Assembly: GCA_036346405.1 (NCBI GenBank)
Contig: CM070561.1
Span: forward strand, 32,654,338 to 32,718,337
Direction: 5' to 3'
Origin: Phyllostachys edulis
Taxonomy: Eukaryota; Streptophyta; Magnoliopsida; Poales; Poaceae
Length of the DNA: 64,000 nt
A program made the translations under genes and the position numbers. Positions 44,360 to 56,704 of the stretch are shown here, in pieces. Numbering within the stretch: the stretch's first letter is position 1; every line of letters starts with the position of its first letter. The notes beneath the pieces are model-generated. The model was not told where the DNA came from, searched no databases, and worked only from the letters and a program-made list of their open reading frames with translations.

Positions 44360-46165
44360 TGTTGGATCGAAAAGGCGACTAGAGGGGGGGTTGAATAGGA
44401 GCACGATCACTTTTTCTCCTAGATAGGATTCAACACGTTTTCACTCCAATAGCTATGGAAGCTATGAAGATCAAAGTACAAGCATAGTGGAAGACTTGTA
44501 TTGAATCCAAACGAAACCCCGAAGCAAAACAACCAAAAATACCAAAAATTCAATTCACAATAAGTTGGGCGGTCAGACCTCTCAGTCTAGCGGTCTGACC
44601 GCTCTATGGGGCGGTCTGACCTCTAGCCTGATGAACAGTGAAATCAGCCCGAACTTCCAAAATACAAAATGGTCTAACTTTTGATTCGTGACCCCAAACC
44701 TTACCAAACTTAAGACATATCTTTTCTAGGATGTCAGGAATCTATTCCAATCAACGATCGTGAAGATCGTTGTCAAAGGTCTGACTTTTTTCCATTTGAG
44801 TGAAGGATGCTCTAAAACCGAGTCAAAATGAAAACGTGATCTAAACGCTTGCTCGTGGGTGATTGATGATCAAGATGATCCTAGATGTAATCCCACATGT
44901 CACAGCAAGCCAGAACAAGGGTAAAAACTAAAGGAAAATAGAGGAATCAAAGAAAGCCTCAAAATCACCAAATAGAGAGAAAGAACACACAGAGAAACAT
45001 CTTTGAGAAATCTTTCCTTGGATTGATTTGATATGATGTTGGTTTACAGCCACTCCATCAAGGAGGACAAAGACTTAACACATGAGCACGAAATCAAATC
45101 CAAAACTCTAGAACCCTAACCTCCCACTATCCTCTCCCTAAGCACCAAAGGCAAACTAGGGTTTCACAAAAGAAAGAGTTGAGGAGGTGCTAGCCAGCAC
45201 CCTCCTCTATTTATAGTGGAGGCTTAGCTTCTAGAAGGAAAACCCTAATGGGCACCCGTTAGGCCCACACACAAACGGGTTTCACTCACGCACGCATTTT
45301 AAAGCGCTGTCTTCATCTCCTCTTGACCTAATCCACTTCTCCTTGCGCCGCGGTTTGGCAAAAGGTCACCAAGACGATATTTAGGTAAAATTACCAAAAT
45401 ACCCCTTTTCGTTCTTTTTCCAAAGACCGAGTCCAAACTGCGTGAAGCACTTCCATGCCATGCGTGTGGGTTGATCGGTGACTCTCATCATGTCGGCAAG
45501 TCTCTCCCATCGCTCCCACGAAACCACCATGGCGGTTGCACCGACCCCGCCGCTTGATCTAACCCGTCGCACCGAACTGCCCGTTCGGTCACCTTTGTCC
45601 CTTTTGCGCTATGCTTGACTCCATTGACTTCACCCGGCATCCCCGATCGTTTTGGACCTTAGCTCTCCAAGCTTAGTCCCGATCATCCTCGCCGTTGACC
45701 GTCGTTGACCTCCAAGCAACCTGCACAACAATAGATAAAGAAATCGATTCCGGGAAGAAGTTCTTCGCAACTTGACCCACGTTAGTCAAAACATGCATCA
45801 TGCAACACATATGCACTGAAACCCATGAATATGACCTAACCAAACAATCATCACCACCGAGTTGGTCGATGAACAAGTCAAAATCGGTCAGGCCGCCACT
45901 TTGGCCAGTCTGACCGTCCAGCTGGGACTTAGCCAATTTTCCTCCCTGGAAATCCGAAACCTTCTGGAAATTTCAAACGAATAGAACTTTTGACTCGAAG
46001 CTCCAAAAATTATGAGACCAAGTGTAGGAGAATCCCCTCTCTTGCCTACACCCTCTATTTTTGGCCCAACCTCAAAATCAAAAATCTATTTTGGCCGGTC
46101 AGACCGCCACCCACTGACCAGTCTGACCGCCAGCCACTTAGCCTTAGCCTGACTTGAGGCCTGGC
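44360..46165 (-). mobile_element. LTR fragment G (F-family) inside LINE H ORF2
   Basis: Starts TGTTGGATCGAAAAGG plus a G7 run and follows the element F LTR blocks, including GGTCTGACC clusters (44565-44630, 46090-46135), a reverse TATA box (about 45211) and the GCCGTTGACCGTCGTTGACC block. The distal ...TATCCACA end is missing and flanks show no 5-bp match (ACAAC on the left), so part of the LTR and a few LINE codons (between LANK and NHPDQRS) were deleted. The exact right border is uncertain by about 20 bases. Confidence 0.75.
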
Positions 46166-47779
46166 CCCTTATTAGCTAGACCACTAATTCTATTACTAGA
46201 CACTTTAGTAAACACTTTGAAACTAACATTTAGAAGAAAAATAGGTTTGTACTGCTGTATTTGCTTAATATCGGGTTTTTTAGGAAGCAGAATAATGATC
46301 CCAAAATTCAAGCTAAAAAGAGGCAAAGCGCAACTATGAAAATCATGAAACATGACCATCATGTTGTTTTTAATGACTTTCCAAAACACCTGATAGAACT
46401 CAGCTGGGAATCCATCTGGCCTAGGTGCTTTATTATGGTCCATTTGAAAGATTGTTTCCTTTACCTCCTTCTCAGTGAACTGTTCTGTAAGGGAATTATT
46501 ATCAGTATCTAACACTTGAGATATGTCATTCCTAAAGGCATCAATCATGAATAAATGATTGATTTCAGATGGTCCAAATAGCCCTTTATAATAATTGGTG
46601 ATATACTTTTTTAATTGTACATCCCCCCGAATTATCCCCTCCTCTTGTTAAAGCTAAAAAATCCTTTGTCTTCTATGTTTACCATTCGCAATCAAGTGGT
46701 AATATCTTGTATTTCTATCTCTCTCCAAAAGAAATTTCGCTTTGGATCTTTGGTACCATTTAATTTCTTCTTCTCGTAAAAGGTGTACCAATCTCTCATT
46801 AGCATACTTTTTAAAATTACGCTCCTCGTCAGACAAACTCGCAAACTCAGCTTTTTTTTATCTAACTCATCAATTATCAAGTTGAGCTCTTTTTTTTTTC
46901 CTTTTTATAAGTCCCACTGTAATTTTTAGCCCATCCACGAAGATATTGTCTAAGAGTTCTAACCTTACATTGCTAAATTTGTAAGACGGAATGATCTCAT
47001 TTTTTCTTTTTCCACACATCCGCCACTATTTCCCTAAAACCTTCCCTATACAGCCAGCCTAATTCAAATTTAAATAAAGGCTGATTCCCTCTATAGAAAG
47101 CCTCCCTCATGTTTAAAAGTAAAGGCGTATGATCAGACAAAGACCTTTCAAGAGCCTTGACTATGACCAACGGAAATTTATGTTCCTAATCAGTACTCAT
47201 TAAAACTCGATCCAGCTTTTCAAAAGTTGGATTAGCTAACGAATTGGCCCAAGTATATTGCCTACCCGATAAATCAATTTCCCTTAAGTCTAAAGTAAAG
47301 GGCCATTTATACTCAATGTTATCATTATTTTTTTCACCCGAGTACCTTATAATATTAAAATCACATCCAAATTAAAATTGAAAGTAATTCTTTTCTACAG
47401 GCATGAACAAGTTCAGTAAGGAACTTCTCCTTGAAATGAGTTTGAGCTGCACCGTAAACAGCCACAAGAACCCATTGAAAATCATCATCACGATTTTTGA
47501 GGTGAAGCTTTACATAGAAATCACCAGCATCAATAGAGCCAATATCGTATACCTGAGGATCCACCCCTAAAAGGATACCCCTCGACCGACCTTGTGGCGG
47601 AGAAAAATGCCATAAAAACTCCCGACCACCACAAAGATGATTAAGACAAGACACTGAGAAGTCTTTTTTACCAGTTTCAAGAATGACAACAAAATCTAAA
47701 TGCTGCTCCTTAACCGTTTCACCAATATAACGATGTTTAGCCAAGTCTCCTAAACCTCTGCTATTCCAAAAAAGACCTT
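46166..47779 (-). pseudogene. LINE H ORF2: endonuclease and RT N-terminus
   Basis: Begins with LFWNSRGLGDLAKHRYIG around 47778, the usual start of plant L1 ORF2; the codon expected to be ATG reads ATA. The APE-type endonuclease follows (FVVILETGKKDFS; VLVAVYGAAQ; then GCDFNIIR after a frameshift at about 47365), next a linker with many stops and frameshifts (47360-46840), KWYQRSKAKFLLERDRNTRY, and the RT entry segment (46548-46166: MDHNKAPRPDGFPAEFYQ, LLPKKPDIKQIQQYKPI, VSSNRISGLANK). Broken in several places. Confidence 0.82.
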
Positions 47780-50700
47780 TTATTTAAACTTTAATTTGAG
47801 TGACCTATTATAAGAATATTTTCCTTTCGATCTTTTTTTATTTGTTACCATTGTAAAGTTAGAATGATCATCTTCCAAAAAATCGTCATCTAAATCATTG
47901 CAAAATTGGTAAAGGTTTGAGATATCACTACAAGCCATATTCTCCTCCTCCAACTCCTCAACATCTACCATTTCTTTATTTTTTTTTAGTCTGCCTACTT
48001 CAAGATTCTTAATATTTTTAATAGAATTAACAGTCTCTGCACTATCATCTCCTAAAGAGATACTAATGCTAGCAACTTTTTCAATAACTTGCTCATCAGA
48101 AAAGGATAAAAAGGAGAAATTATTACCATACTTACTTGGATCAAGTTTGAGATTACGAGCTTTAGCACGCCGCATAGCCTTCTGGACCACATCTTCATCA
48201 CCGAGTTTTTGCATCTTGATACGATCACTCTGCCTAGGTTCCACCGGTTGAACAATTGGTACCCTCGCTGGTTGAGAAACCCCAGCTTGATTTGAACCAT
48301 TCGTGCCCCCCTTGCTGTTCCTTGTAGCAGATTTGGCAGTCACAGAGCTAACCTCAACTTCCCCTTTGTTAACCATAGCATCATCCAGCAGAGGACTTAT
48401 CACCCTGTCCCTGGAAGCTTCGGTCAAAACCACGTCGTGCAAATCACTAAACTGCCCCATGGGACTTGCCTCAATAGCCACCGGTTCATTCAATGGCCTT
48501 AGGCTTGATTCAAGCACTTCCTTGCCCAAAACCTTCTCGGTCACACATTTGCCTGACACAATACCATCAATGGCCATCCCGGTTACCTCATCCCCAGTCA
48601 ATTCGACACTAAAGCCGCTCCACTACTCGATTGCATGGCCAGCTTTGTAACCACTACATCATCTGTTGCCGCCACAGAAGGCGAAGTAATTAGCTGTCCC
48701 ATTGTGTTGACAACATCAGCATTCAGCTCTCCATCAACCGAAAAACTAGCTTTCTCCCCCAGACCAACACCCAACATCTCCTTAGCTGATGTTAAACCAG
48801 TTAAGTCTGCATCCAACCTCTGTCCCTGTAAGTTCACAGAGAACGCACCGCTTGTATTAGTCACGGAATCTTTTTGTACCGCCATTGGTGTAACCCAGAT
48901 AGTATACGATGCCAAAAGCCCCAAAATATTCCTTTTAGTATTTGAGGCAGATTGTCCCTCGCGGTTCACAGGAGCGCTTGGTTTAACATCTGAATTATTC
49001 TTGAATCTCTTGGTATCTCTATCTTCCATCTCAGCATCTTTGCCTCTGCCCGAGTTGTCACCCCCCTCATGATCCTCTTGCTGCTGGATGTTTTCGTCCA
49101 CAACAACTACCTCCTCTACCTCAACTTTGAAAAAAAATATCATAGACACATTCGCCAACCACAATCTCAATACTTGAAGGTATGGCCTCTATATCTAGGA
49201 TTCCCACAAGCATATGAACCAAATTATTCTTGCGGACCTTTTCCATGTCCACTCAAAGCGTATGCCAATGATCGACCCTATAGCACAAAGACTCAAAAAG
49301 TCCCGAACTTCAAATGGCACTCCTAGCACCTGAACCCAAACATTCTGAAGTTGGTACTTAGGTGTGGGCTTCAAATTCCATTCCACGAATTGTAACACCA
49401 CCTTATGCTCTTTTACATGCACGTCCCCAATAGCTGACATACGAAGCATCTCAAGTATGGTTGGAAAATGAACCAAGTATGCATTGTCCCCCTGAATCTA
49501 CACATGTGGCTGCCAATTCACTGGAATAAATCTTCTCAGCTCTACAATCAGAAGGACTTCGAACAGATGATCACCAATGATCCTAACAAGCCCCGTCTTA
49601 TTATCTCTTTCTTCAGCTTCCTCGATCCTGATGTTGGGATGTGATAAAACCCCAACCCATCGGCACCGAACCCACACAAATTAGCGATGGGTCTCGGTAT
49701 TAACGTCAACGGGCAATTATTTGCTAAATGATCATCGCTCTCACAAATGTCACACATCAAGATTGCTTTACAATTGGCTATTCCATGCCCCTTTCCTTTA
49801 CACCGGAAGCAAATAACATTGGAAACAGTACCTGCGGAACCACTGTTGCCACGAGAATTGTCTCCTTCAAACCTGCCACGCCCCCTGCCTCTGTTGCCGC
49901 CACTAAACCTCCCACGGCCAAAGCCAGGCGCCCGAGCCTGACGCTGATTGGAATTATTGCCGCCAACACCAATGACTGGGAAGCTTCCTTGCAAGCCAAA
50001 AGTGCCGCCCGACCCTGCAGCTTGCCCACCAGAACCTGCACTGACTGAGAATTGTCTAGCACCACCAATGCCCAGGAGCTGCCCACCACCGAAGCCTACC
50101 TGCCTGCTAGCATCCCCGCTTATAGAAAAAGGTCTAGCGCCTCCATTGCCCGCAATCTACCCACTGTCGAAGCCAACGGCGCCGCCAGGCCCAGCGGCCT
50201 GACCGCCTACACCACCGCTAATGGAGAAACCAGCGCCTCCATTGCTGAAGCCGATCAAGCTGCCGTGCCCAGCAGCCGGACCCTCTGTACTATTGTTGAT
50301 GGGAAAAGGATGACCACCCGGGCGATTCCAACCGAAATCCATGACGCGCTGATTGCACAGAACCGCCGCAAAAGATCGACGAGCACCTTGTATTGTCCCT
50401 AGCCAGACACCGAATTCGCTTTTAGGTTTAATTTCTTTGTTCTTCCACGTCTTTGAAAGCCGAACAAAGCCGGCGATCCTTAACTTGTGTTTGGTTCGGT
50501 GTGCTACAAAGCACAAATGCCTCAGGTGGGCCCAGCCCAAAGACTAAAGATCCAGCCGGTTTAATGCAGAGCGATGATGCCGGCGAATCTTCTGGCTCAT
50601 ACGAATTTTGAAATCCATCCGTAACCGAAGCAATCACCGCACCTTTTACGCAGCACATTGGTTCGGTCTTCCGAGGCCGGCGAGCCCGATCAGAATCTTC

Positions 50701-51103
50701 TCCCAAAGTCATTGACGATGACACAAAGGGGAGAAATCGGCCCCTGAGACGGCAGGAAAACCGGCGAGCCAAAGTCATGGCACCTCGGCCATGAAGATGG
50801 GATACGACGAGCTCTAATAATGGCATCGCCCACTATCAACGGAGGCAAAATACGCCACGGCGGAATAGGCCCCTTCCAGGGCCGACTCCCAACAGCACCT
50901 TGTTTAATCCGGTTCGGCACAATCCCCACCTCGCGAAGCTCGGATGGAGAGTATCCCGCAGCAATGGCGTCACCAAATAAAAAATCCTCTGATTTCTTCG
51001 AAGATGCACCTTGGCCAGAACCCCCTCTACCTCCAACCTGCAAACATCTATGAAAGCTAGATGAAATGGAAGATTGAACTCCAATACCTTTAGACGATTT
51101 CAC
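47780..51103 (-). pseudogene. LINE H ORF1
   Basis: Order on the minus strand: Ser/Gly-rich N-terminus (MKSSKGIGVQSSISSS, 51103), glycine/arginine-rich part with two CCHC knuckles (CFRCKGKGHGIANC and CDICESDDHLANNC, 49994-49548), a domain reading AYLVHFPTILEMLRMSAIG ... YQLQNVWVQVLGVPFEVR (49476-49195), a charged linker (49170-48598) and a C-terminal part (48601-47780, LDPSKYGNNFSFLSFSDEQV; stop at 47780-47782). This is the plant L1 ORF1 plan: a nucleic-acid-binding protein that coats the LINE RNA. Several frames are needed, so it is no longer intact. Confidence 0.8.
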
Positions 51104-51400
51104 AATGTCCTCGACGGATTCGGTCGGCCGATTAACAACCTTCGATCCCCTGCCACCTCCGCCAAAATGATTTCTTCATCATCAGAAGAACCATCATCTT
51201 GCAACTGTTAGAATCTCGATCCAATCGCCGCGCTAACTATACGATAAACCTACGAAAAAGGCACAAGAATCTCTCCGGCGTCGACAACTCCGATGCTGAC
51301 TCCAGACACATCCACAGCCGGATGCAACTTACCGCTAATGTCGGATTCGCTATTCATCTCTTCAAAACTGTAGTAGTTAGTACCTTACACGTACTAATCC

Positions 51401-53989
51401 ATCATCCATGGTGATATCCCACAAGTTTCAACCGTGCTGGCCACGGTCGCTTTCTAGGGAGCCAAGGTGGACGCGCTGCTCGAGGAGAGGCTGAGAGCAA
51501 CGTTCTGCTCGGGACGTTCCACGTCGGGGCTACTTCCCGAGGCCGGCGTGGCTCGGAGCCGTGGACGGCACGGACGCCAAGGTGAGCAAGGCGTTCCCCC
51601 TGCCGCTTTATTTGGTCAGTGTTTTCAACAGAACCACACAAGAAACACATTGCGCGTTGTTCGTTTGAGGCTGTGGCATACGCCGACGTCCCAGATATTC
51701 GTTCTAGTGTTTTGTGGTCTCAAACTAAAGCAGCCAAAAAATTCCAAGTCAAATTGGATTTTCTTCTCCATGTCTTATTTGCTTATAGTTTGTTGCATTT
51801 TCTATGATTTTTTTTTCAAACTTGAGGTCATGAGGACGATGAGATTGCAATTGGTAAACTTCAGAGACTTTGCACAATGGGAGAGAAAGGAGTATTGACT
51901 TCCCAACATCAGTTAGTCCATGATGTTGATGTTGGAGCGATTGGCCAGTCTTTTTTTAGGGTGTTGTCAAGTTCTCTGATAATATTTCTAAGTATGTGTT
52001 AGCTTTGGACTTTTGTATCCAGAGTGTTCATACTAATATGTGATAATAACCTTATAGATTCTAGCACTGGGTTGGAGAGAAGTGAATAATAACATTATTC
52101 TTTGTATGCATCTTCCTTCCAATGTGGAAGTGTTGCTCTGGTTCCAATCAGTTAAACATTGTAGCCAATGTTCTAAGTAGGAAGCCAAACTACAACCATT
52201 TTCGTCCTGCACGTCAGTTTTATTATTCATGAGGATGTGAGCATTCTCACGCTGTTACTGTTAGTTGCATTTTTGTTTATTTTAATATAAGATGCATACT
52301 CCAAAGTAAATCAAATCATGGTATGTTTGGCACTATTCATTGTTTTTTTTTTGCCCAAGTTCTTCATGACATCCATTTACTCCTTTTTAAAGGGAAAATC
52401 ATTTCGTCTTATAAAGTTGATATTACTGATTGCTTTTTTTTTAACAAGGACATTTTCAACCCCCCCCCCTCAATGCCGGTTACACGGATTATGAGCTACG
52501 CACACCCACGCTTCCACCAAAGGCGATCCACCATGGGGGCGCGAGGGGGTTGGAGTACCGGCTCCACTCGTCGCACCTTTGGTACCCTCTTAGTACATAT
52601 GTCTTATTTGCATCACAAATCTAGTTATTTTTTTTTCTTAAGATCGCTAATCCTATATATTTTTAGGCTTTCGAAACACACTATCCATTATTAAGATACT
52701 ACATTTAATGTATTTTTCTATTTTAATTTTGTTCCTCATAATTTATTTATCAATTTGGATTGCAGATGATATTTAAATATGTATTTGTTAGCTTACTTTG
52801 TGATAGCTTTGTTCTATCAACACCCTCTTGACAATTTGTCCCACTAGCACCCCCTCCATTTTCGTCCTGTGTACGCCATTGGCTTCCACCACTGGCAACC
52901 CATCCCAGTCCTAGTTGACAATACTGACCGCCTCCTTGCTCAAACAAATCACATGGCACACGGCACAAAACACTGCATTAGCCACCTCCTAATCACTACC
53001 TTAGGTAACTCGAAGGGCTACATATAGAAGGTTAACTTCCTTAATCGGTTCTTAATCACACACTTAGGTAACTCGAAAGGGTAGATATAGAAAAGTGAGC
53101 AATGCTGATATAGGATTGCTTAGGTATGGATAACAATGCCCACAAAAGGATAACATTTTGGGATTATACCATCCTAGGCATTTTGTCATGTGGGGAAAGT
53201 ATGACTTCATTCTTTTCCTTTTCTTGGTTTCTTTTCTTTGATAAAAGTAACTCCAGCTTTCTGATTGGATACTGGTAAACCTCACATCCAAACCTATGTC
53301 CCAATGGTCCCAATATACTTTGCTTTCTTCATCATTTTATATTGGGACAAAGTGTGGTATGACATGCCAAAGTTTTACTAAGAGTTCAAAGTTCAAGAGT
53401 GACCAAGACCTTTCTTTGTTCATCTTTAGAAAGACTAGTACACAATTGCATAGTATAGGAAAGCCACCATAGCAACGCTGCAATGTTATTTAAGCATTTG
53501 TAATCTTATTTTTGCGAGGAATCATTTGCCATTTAAGGGCATAGTGAATTAGCTTTTGCAGCACATTGACATTAGTGAACCTGCTTTGGCTGCTAATCGC
53601 GTCACTTTAGTCCTTGCCGTGTCATTTCTCTCTTAGTTAACAGACAAATGGAGCTGGTGGACAAGACTAGGTAACCGTTCCCGATTCAGCTTGGGACTGG
53701 ACCTCCGGTGCAAATCACTGTTCATTTTAGTGCACTGGCAAGTTGCGTGGATGTTTCCCATCAATGACAGTGGTGGACCCATGTTGCAAGCTGATGCCAC
53801 AGATATTTTTATTCATACATTAGACCTCACAAGTTTGAAATCATGGCTCCACCAGTACAAGATGATCTCTAAGGCCACGTTTACAATGCAGGAATTTCAT
53901 AGAAATTTTGCAAGAATTCAATAGGAAACGGTTCGATTCTCGTGAGAATCAGAAAAAAATTCTCATGTAGCAATTTCTAATTTATGAAA
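51401..53989. other. Unassigned stretch between LINE H and LINE J
   Basis: No recognisable gene. A GC-rich patch at 51420-51600 resembles a grass exon, ending at a donor-like GCCAAG/GTGAGC (about 51580), but its frame (GAKVDALLEERLRATF) matches nothing I know. The rest is AT-rich, with a C9 run near 52460 and several T runs. ORFs 51467-51898, 52323-52694 and 53691-53924 show no domain. Confidence 0.45.
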
Positions 53990-54414
53990 AAGATTTAGTT
54001 CAAAACTCCCCCCAGGGCAATGTGTCCATGATGCACGGTCAGAAACTCATAATCGACAGAAATAAAGCAGGCAGAAATCAATGGCTTACTTTCACATCCG
54101 CTTGACATACAAGGACATCTGCCAATCCTACAATATACGGATGACACTTTTATTTTGCTAAAAGGTACGTTACAACAGGCGACGGTCTTGAAGGAGCTAT
54201 TAGACACATTCGCAAGTTTCAAAGGCCTGATGATCAATTATCATAAAAGTACACTAATACCAATACATATGTCAAATGAAGATGCTAATTCGGTAGCTGC
54301 TACCTTACACTGTCCCATCAGCTCTCTTCCTTGTAATTATATAGGCTTACCTCTCGCCACGAGTAGGATCACCCACAACCTGCTCCATCCGATCATTGAC
54401 AAAGTAGACAGGAG
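53990..54414 (+). pseudogene. LINE J, left fragment: RT palm region
   Basis: From about 54110 the frame reads GHLPILQYTDDTFILLKGTL, containing the RT catalytic YTDD box, then INYHKSTLIPIHMS, CNYIGLPLATSRI and HPIIDKVD, all standard L1-type RT/thumb motifs. The fingers, endonuclease and ORF1 are missing on the left. Insertion of chromovirus K cuts the frame at 54414; coding continues at 63304. Confidence 0.8.
54410..54414. repeat. Target-site duplication of chromovirus K, left copy (AGGAG)
   Basis: AGGAG before TGTAATACC; matching copy at 63299-63303 after GTGTTACA. Confidence 0.92.
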
Positions 54415-56704
54415 TGTAATACCAGTAAAAATTACAAAATGAGTAACAGTGATCAGTAAGAATAATGTTTACCAATTTACCTCCCACAGTAGGAGATAGA
54501 GAGAGAGAGGCAGAGATAGAGAGAGAGAGAGAGAGATAGAGAGAGGCAAAGATAGAGAGGGAGGTAGAGAGAGAAAGAGGTAGAGAGAGGGGGGGAAAGA
54601 TAAGACCAAGCCCACAGACAACATCCCTCCATTCCATTTCTTCCCCAACCTAAGGCACCCGATGCCCACCCAAACTAGGCATCCTGAGAGAAGGAGGGTA
54701 GAGTAGACTACAGGGGTGGAGCTTGGGCGGGCGCGAGGGAGGCGGCGCCTGGCGGGGAGGCCGAGCCGGGCGCCTGGGAGCTCAGGCGTGACTTTGGCAT
54801 AAGAGGGCTCAGGCGGCTCAGTGAGATGGTCGTGAGCCGAGCGGCAGGCCGAGGCGACGCCGACGATGGCGTCGAGCCAGAGCAGGCCGGCACCAAGAGG
54901 AGAGGGGCTGGCGAGGTGATGCTGTGGGGGAGGCGCCATAGAGGAGCCAGAGGTGGCGCAAGCCGTCGAGCGGGGTGGGGCGAGGGCGGCAGGCAGTGGT
55001 GGGCGGGTCGTCGTGGAGAGAGGCGGCGTGGGGAGGAGGCGGCGCGTGAGGGACAAGGGACCGAGGGTGGTGGCGCAAGCGGGAGGCGGCTCCGGCTCAG
55101 TGAGCTGGCCTGATCTTGCCGGTTTTGGTCGTGGAAGGTGGGAAGCCGGAGAGCCATGAGAGAGAGAGGAGTATGAGTAGGAGAGGAAGGGGAAATGAAA
55201 TTTGGGGCTCGGGAGGCTTCGGCCCAAAGGAAGAAAAGGGGAGGAGAAAAAGAAAGAAGAGAAAGGAGGAAAGAAAGGAAAGGAAAGAATTTGGGCGCGC
55301 GCATAAAATTTTATTTGCAAGGTTAGTAGAAGCAAACCCTAATCATGTTAATATTGTTGGTGCCGGGATTAGTGGTATAATGCTCAATGAGAGGGGTTTA
55401 ATCGTGTCGCCTTTGCGCGTAGGATTAATGCCGCTCGTGTGTGTGTGTGCATGTATTGTGAAATGTTACAGTGCGGTTGAATGCACCTTTCGGTGGCGAT
55501 CCGAAGCAGCGTCAACCGCATGTTACTCCGCTCCGCTTGGTTAACAGGCAAGTGCATGCTAGAGCGATAGCCTGTTAGTGCTACGAAATATGTGATGTTT
55601 GCATGGTAATGATTAGGTAATGATGCTTGGTAATGTCTAGGTAATGATGCTCACGTGGTAGTGTCTAGGTAATGATGCTCACGTGGTAATGTCTAGGTAA
55701 TGATGCTTACGTGGTAACATCTAGGTAATGATGCTTAGGTAATGATACATGGTAACGTTTAGATAATGATGCTTACGTGATAATGTTTGTATGGTGATGC
55801 TTACTTGGAAACGTTTACATGATGCTGCCTGCTAATGGTTACATGATGATGCGTACATGAAGTTTATACGGTGATGCTTACTTGGAAATGTTTACATGAT
55901 CTTTGCATGCTAATTGTTATATGATGATCGTACATGATGTTTATATGGTGATGCTTACATGATAATGGTTTTATGTTGATGGCCATGATGATGGGACAAG
56001 GTGAGCAATAAAACTACCTTGTTAATGATGACAATGATGATTCTTGTTAATGACAATGGACATGTGCATTTGCATCATGGCAAGAATGCATGAGCCAGGT
56101 CGGTGAGAAAGTCATGTAACTAATCCGGTAAGATCGGTGAGAAAGTTGCATGACTAGTCCGGTGTGCTCTAGATAAAGTCTTACATCTGTAGGGACTAGA
56201 TAAGTCCAACAATGTAAGGACCCCATCCTAACGAAGATGGGGGAAGAGTGTTTCATCGACGGGTGAACACTCCGCGGTACCGGTATCAGCTGATGAGATG
56301 CATATGAGCATGAGCATGATGATGCATTCGCATACATGGGCAATGCAATGAGCAAATGAGCATGTGGAATGGTGGTGCATTGCACTAAAGAGAAGTTATG
56401 ATGGAAATAATGAAATGGATGTGTTTATGTTTGTGTGGCAGTGATTATCGTCTCTATTATGTGCTTGCTGAGTCTTCGGACTCACCCTTGCTTGTTAATA
56501 TTTTTGTTTTAGGTGATCGTTGCAAGTGACATGCTTGGGAATGGAGAATAGATCATCCACGTCACATGTAGTTTTAATGCAACTCTTTCTCCTTAGATAA
56601 CCCATCTTTTGTTGTAATATGTTTAATTGTTAACTTAGTACTTGAGAATCGTATTATGTTATGTATGGTGGTAGCATTCGGACCCAGTGGCGGGTCGGGG
56701 TGTT
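54415..56704 (+). repeat. Chromovirus K 5' LTR (2290 bp)
   Basis: TGTAATACCAGTAAAAATTAC start; the end reads GGGTCGGGGTGTT where the 3' LTR has GGGTCGGGGTGTTACA, so the last three bases are lost. Contains a GA microsatellite (54485-54600), a GC-rich block and a 28-bp repeat (about 55628-55745, unit TCTAGGTAATGATGCTCACG plus TGGTAGTG) grading into looser ATGATGCTTAC repeats to 55980. A GAGTCTTCGGACTC inverted repeat at 56469-56482 corresponds to the GAGTAC-GTACTC block of A, D and I. Confidence 0.9.
54485..54600 (+). repeat. GA-rich microsatellite in K 5' LTR
   Basis: Interrupted (GA)n with AGAGAGGCAGAGATAGAGAG units; counterpart in the 3' LTR at 61083-61190 differs in unit number. Confidence 0.85.

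Larger units (their letters stand above)
24022..51400 (-). mobile_element. LINE H: L1-type non-LTR retrotransposon, interrupted by F and G
   Basis: On the minus strand, in order: ORF1 (about 51103-47780) with CCHC knuckles, ORF2 with endonuclease (from 47779), RT, zf-RVT domain and a stop at 24183, then a short 3' UTR ending in an A-rich tail (T-run on the plus strand, 24025-24033). F (24243-42376) and G (44360-~46165) were inserted later. The 5' edge, near 51200-51400, is uncertain: no target duplication of the 3' flank was found there. Confidence 0.85.

Noticed and set aside
48303..49072. Plus-strand ORFs 48303-48650 and 48635-49072
   Set aside because: Shadows of LINE H ORF1 on the opposite strand.
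54485..54600. GA-rich tract as a possible CRISPR-like or regulatory array
   Set aside because: Simple dinucleotide repeat with varying unit number between the LTRs; no spacers.
54469..55335. 288-aa minus-strand ORF
   Set aside because: It runs antisense through the GA microsatellite and GC-rich part of the K LTR; the counterpart in the 3' LTR (60817-61749) has a different frame and sequence. Low-complexity Ser/Pro/Leu composition, no domain.
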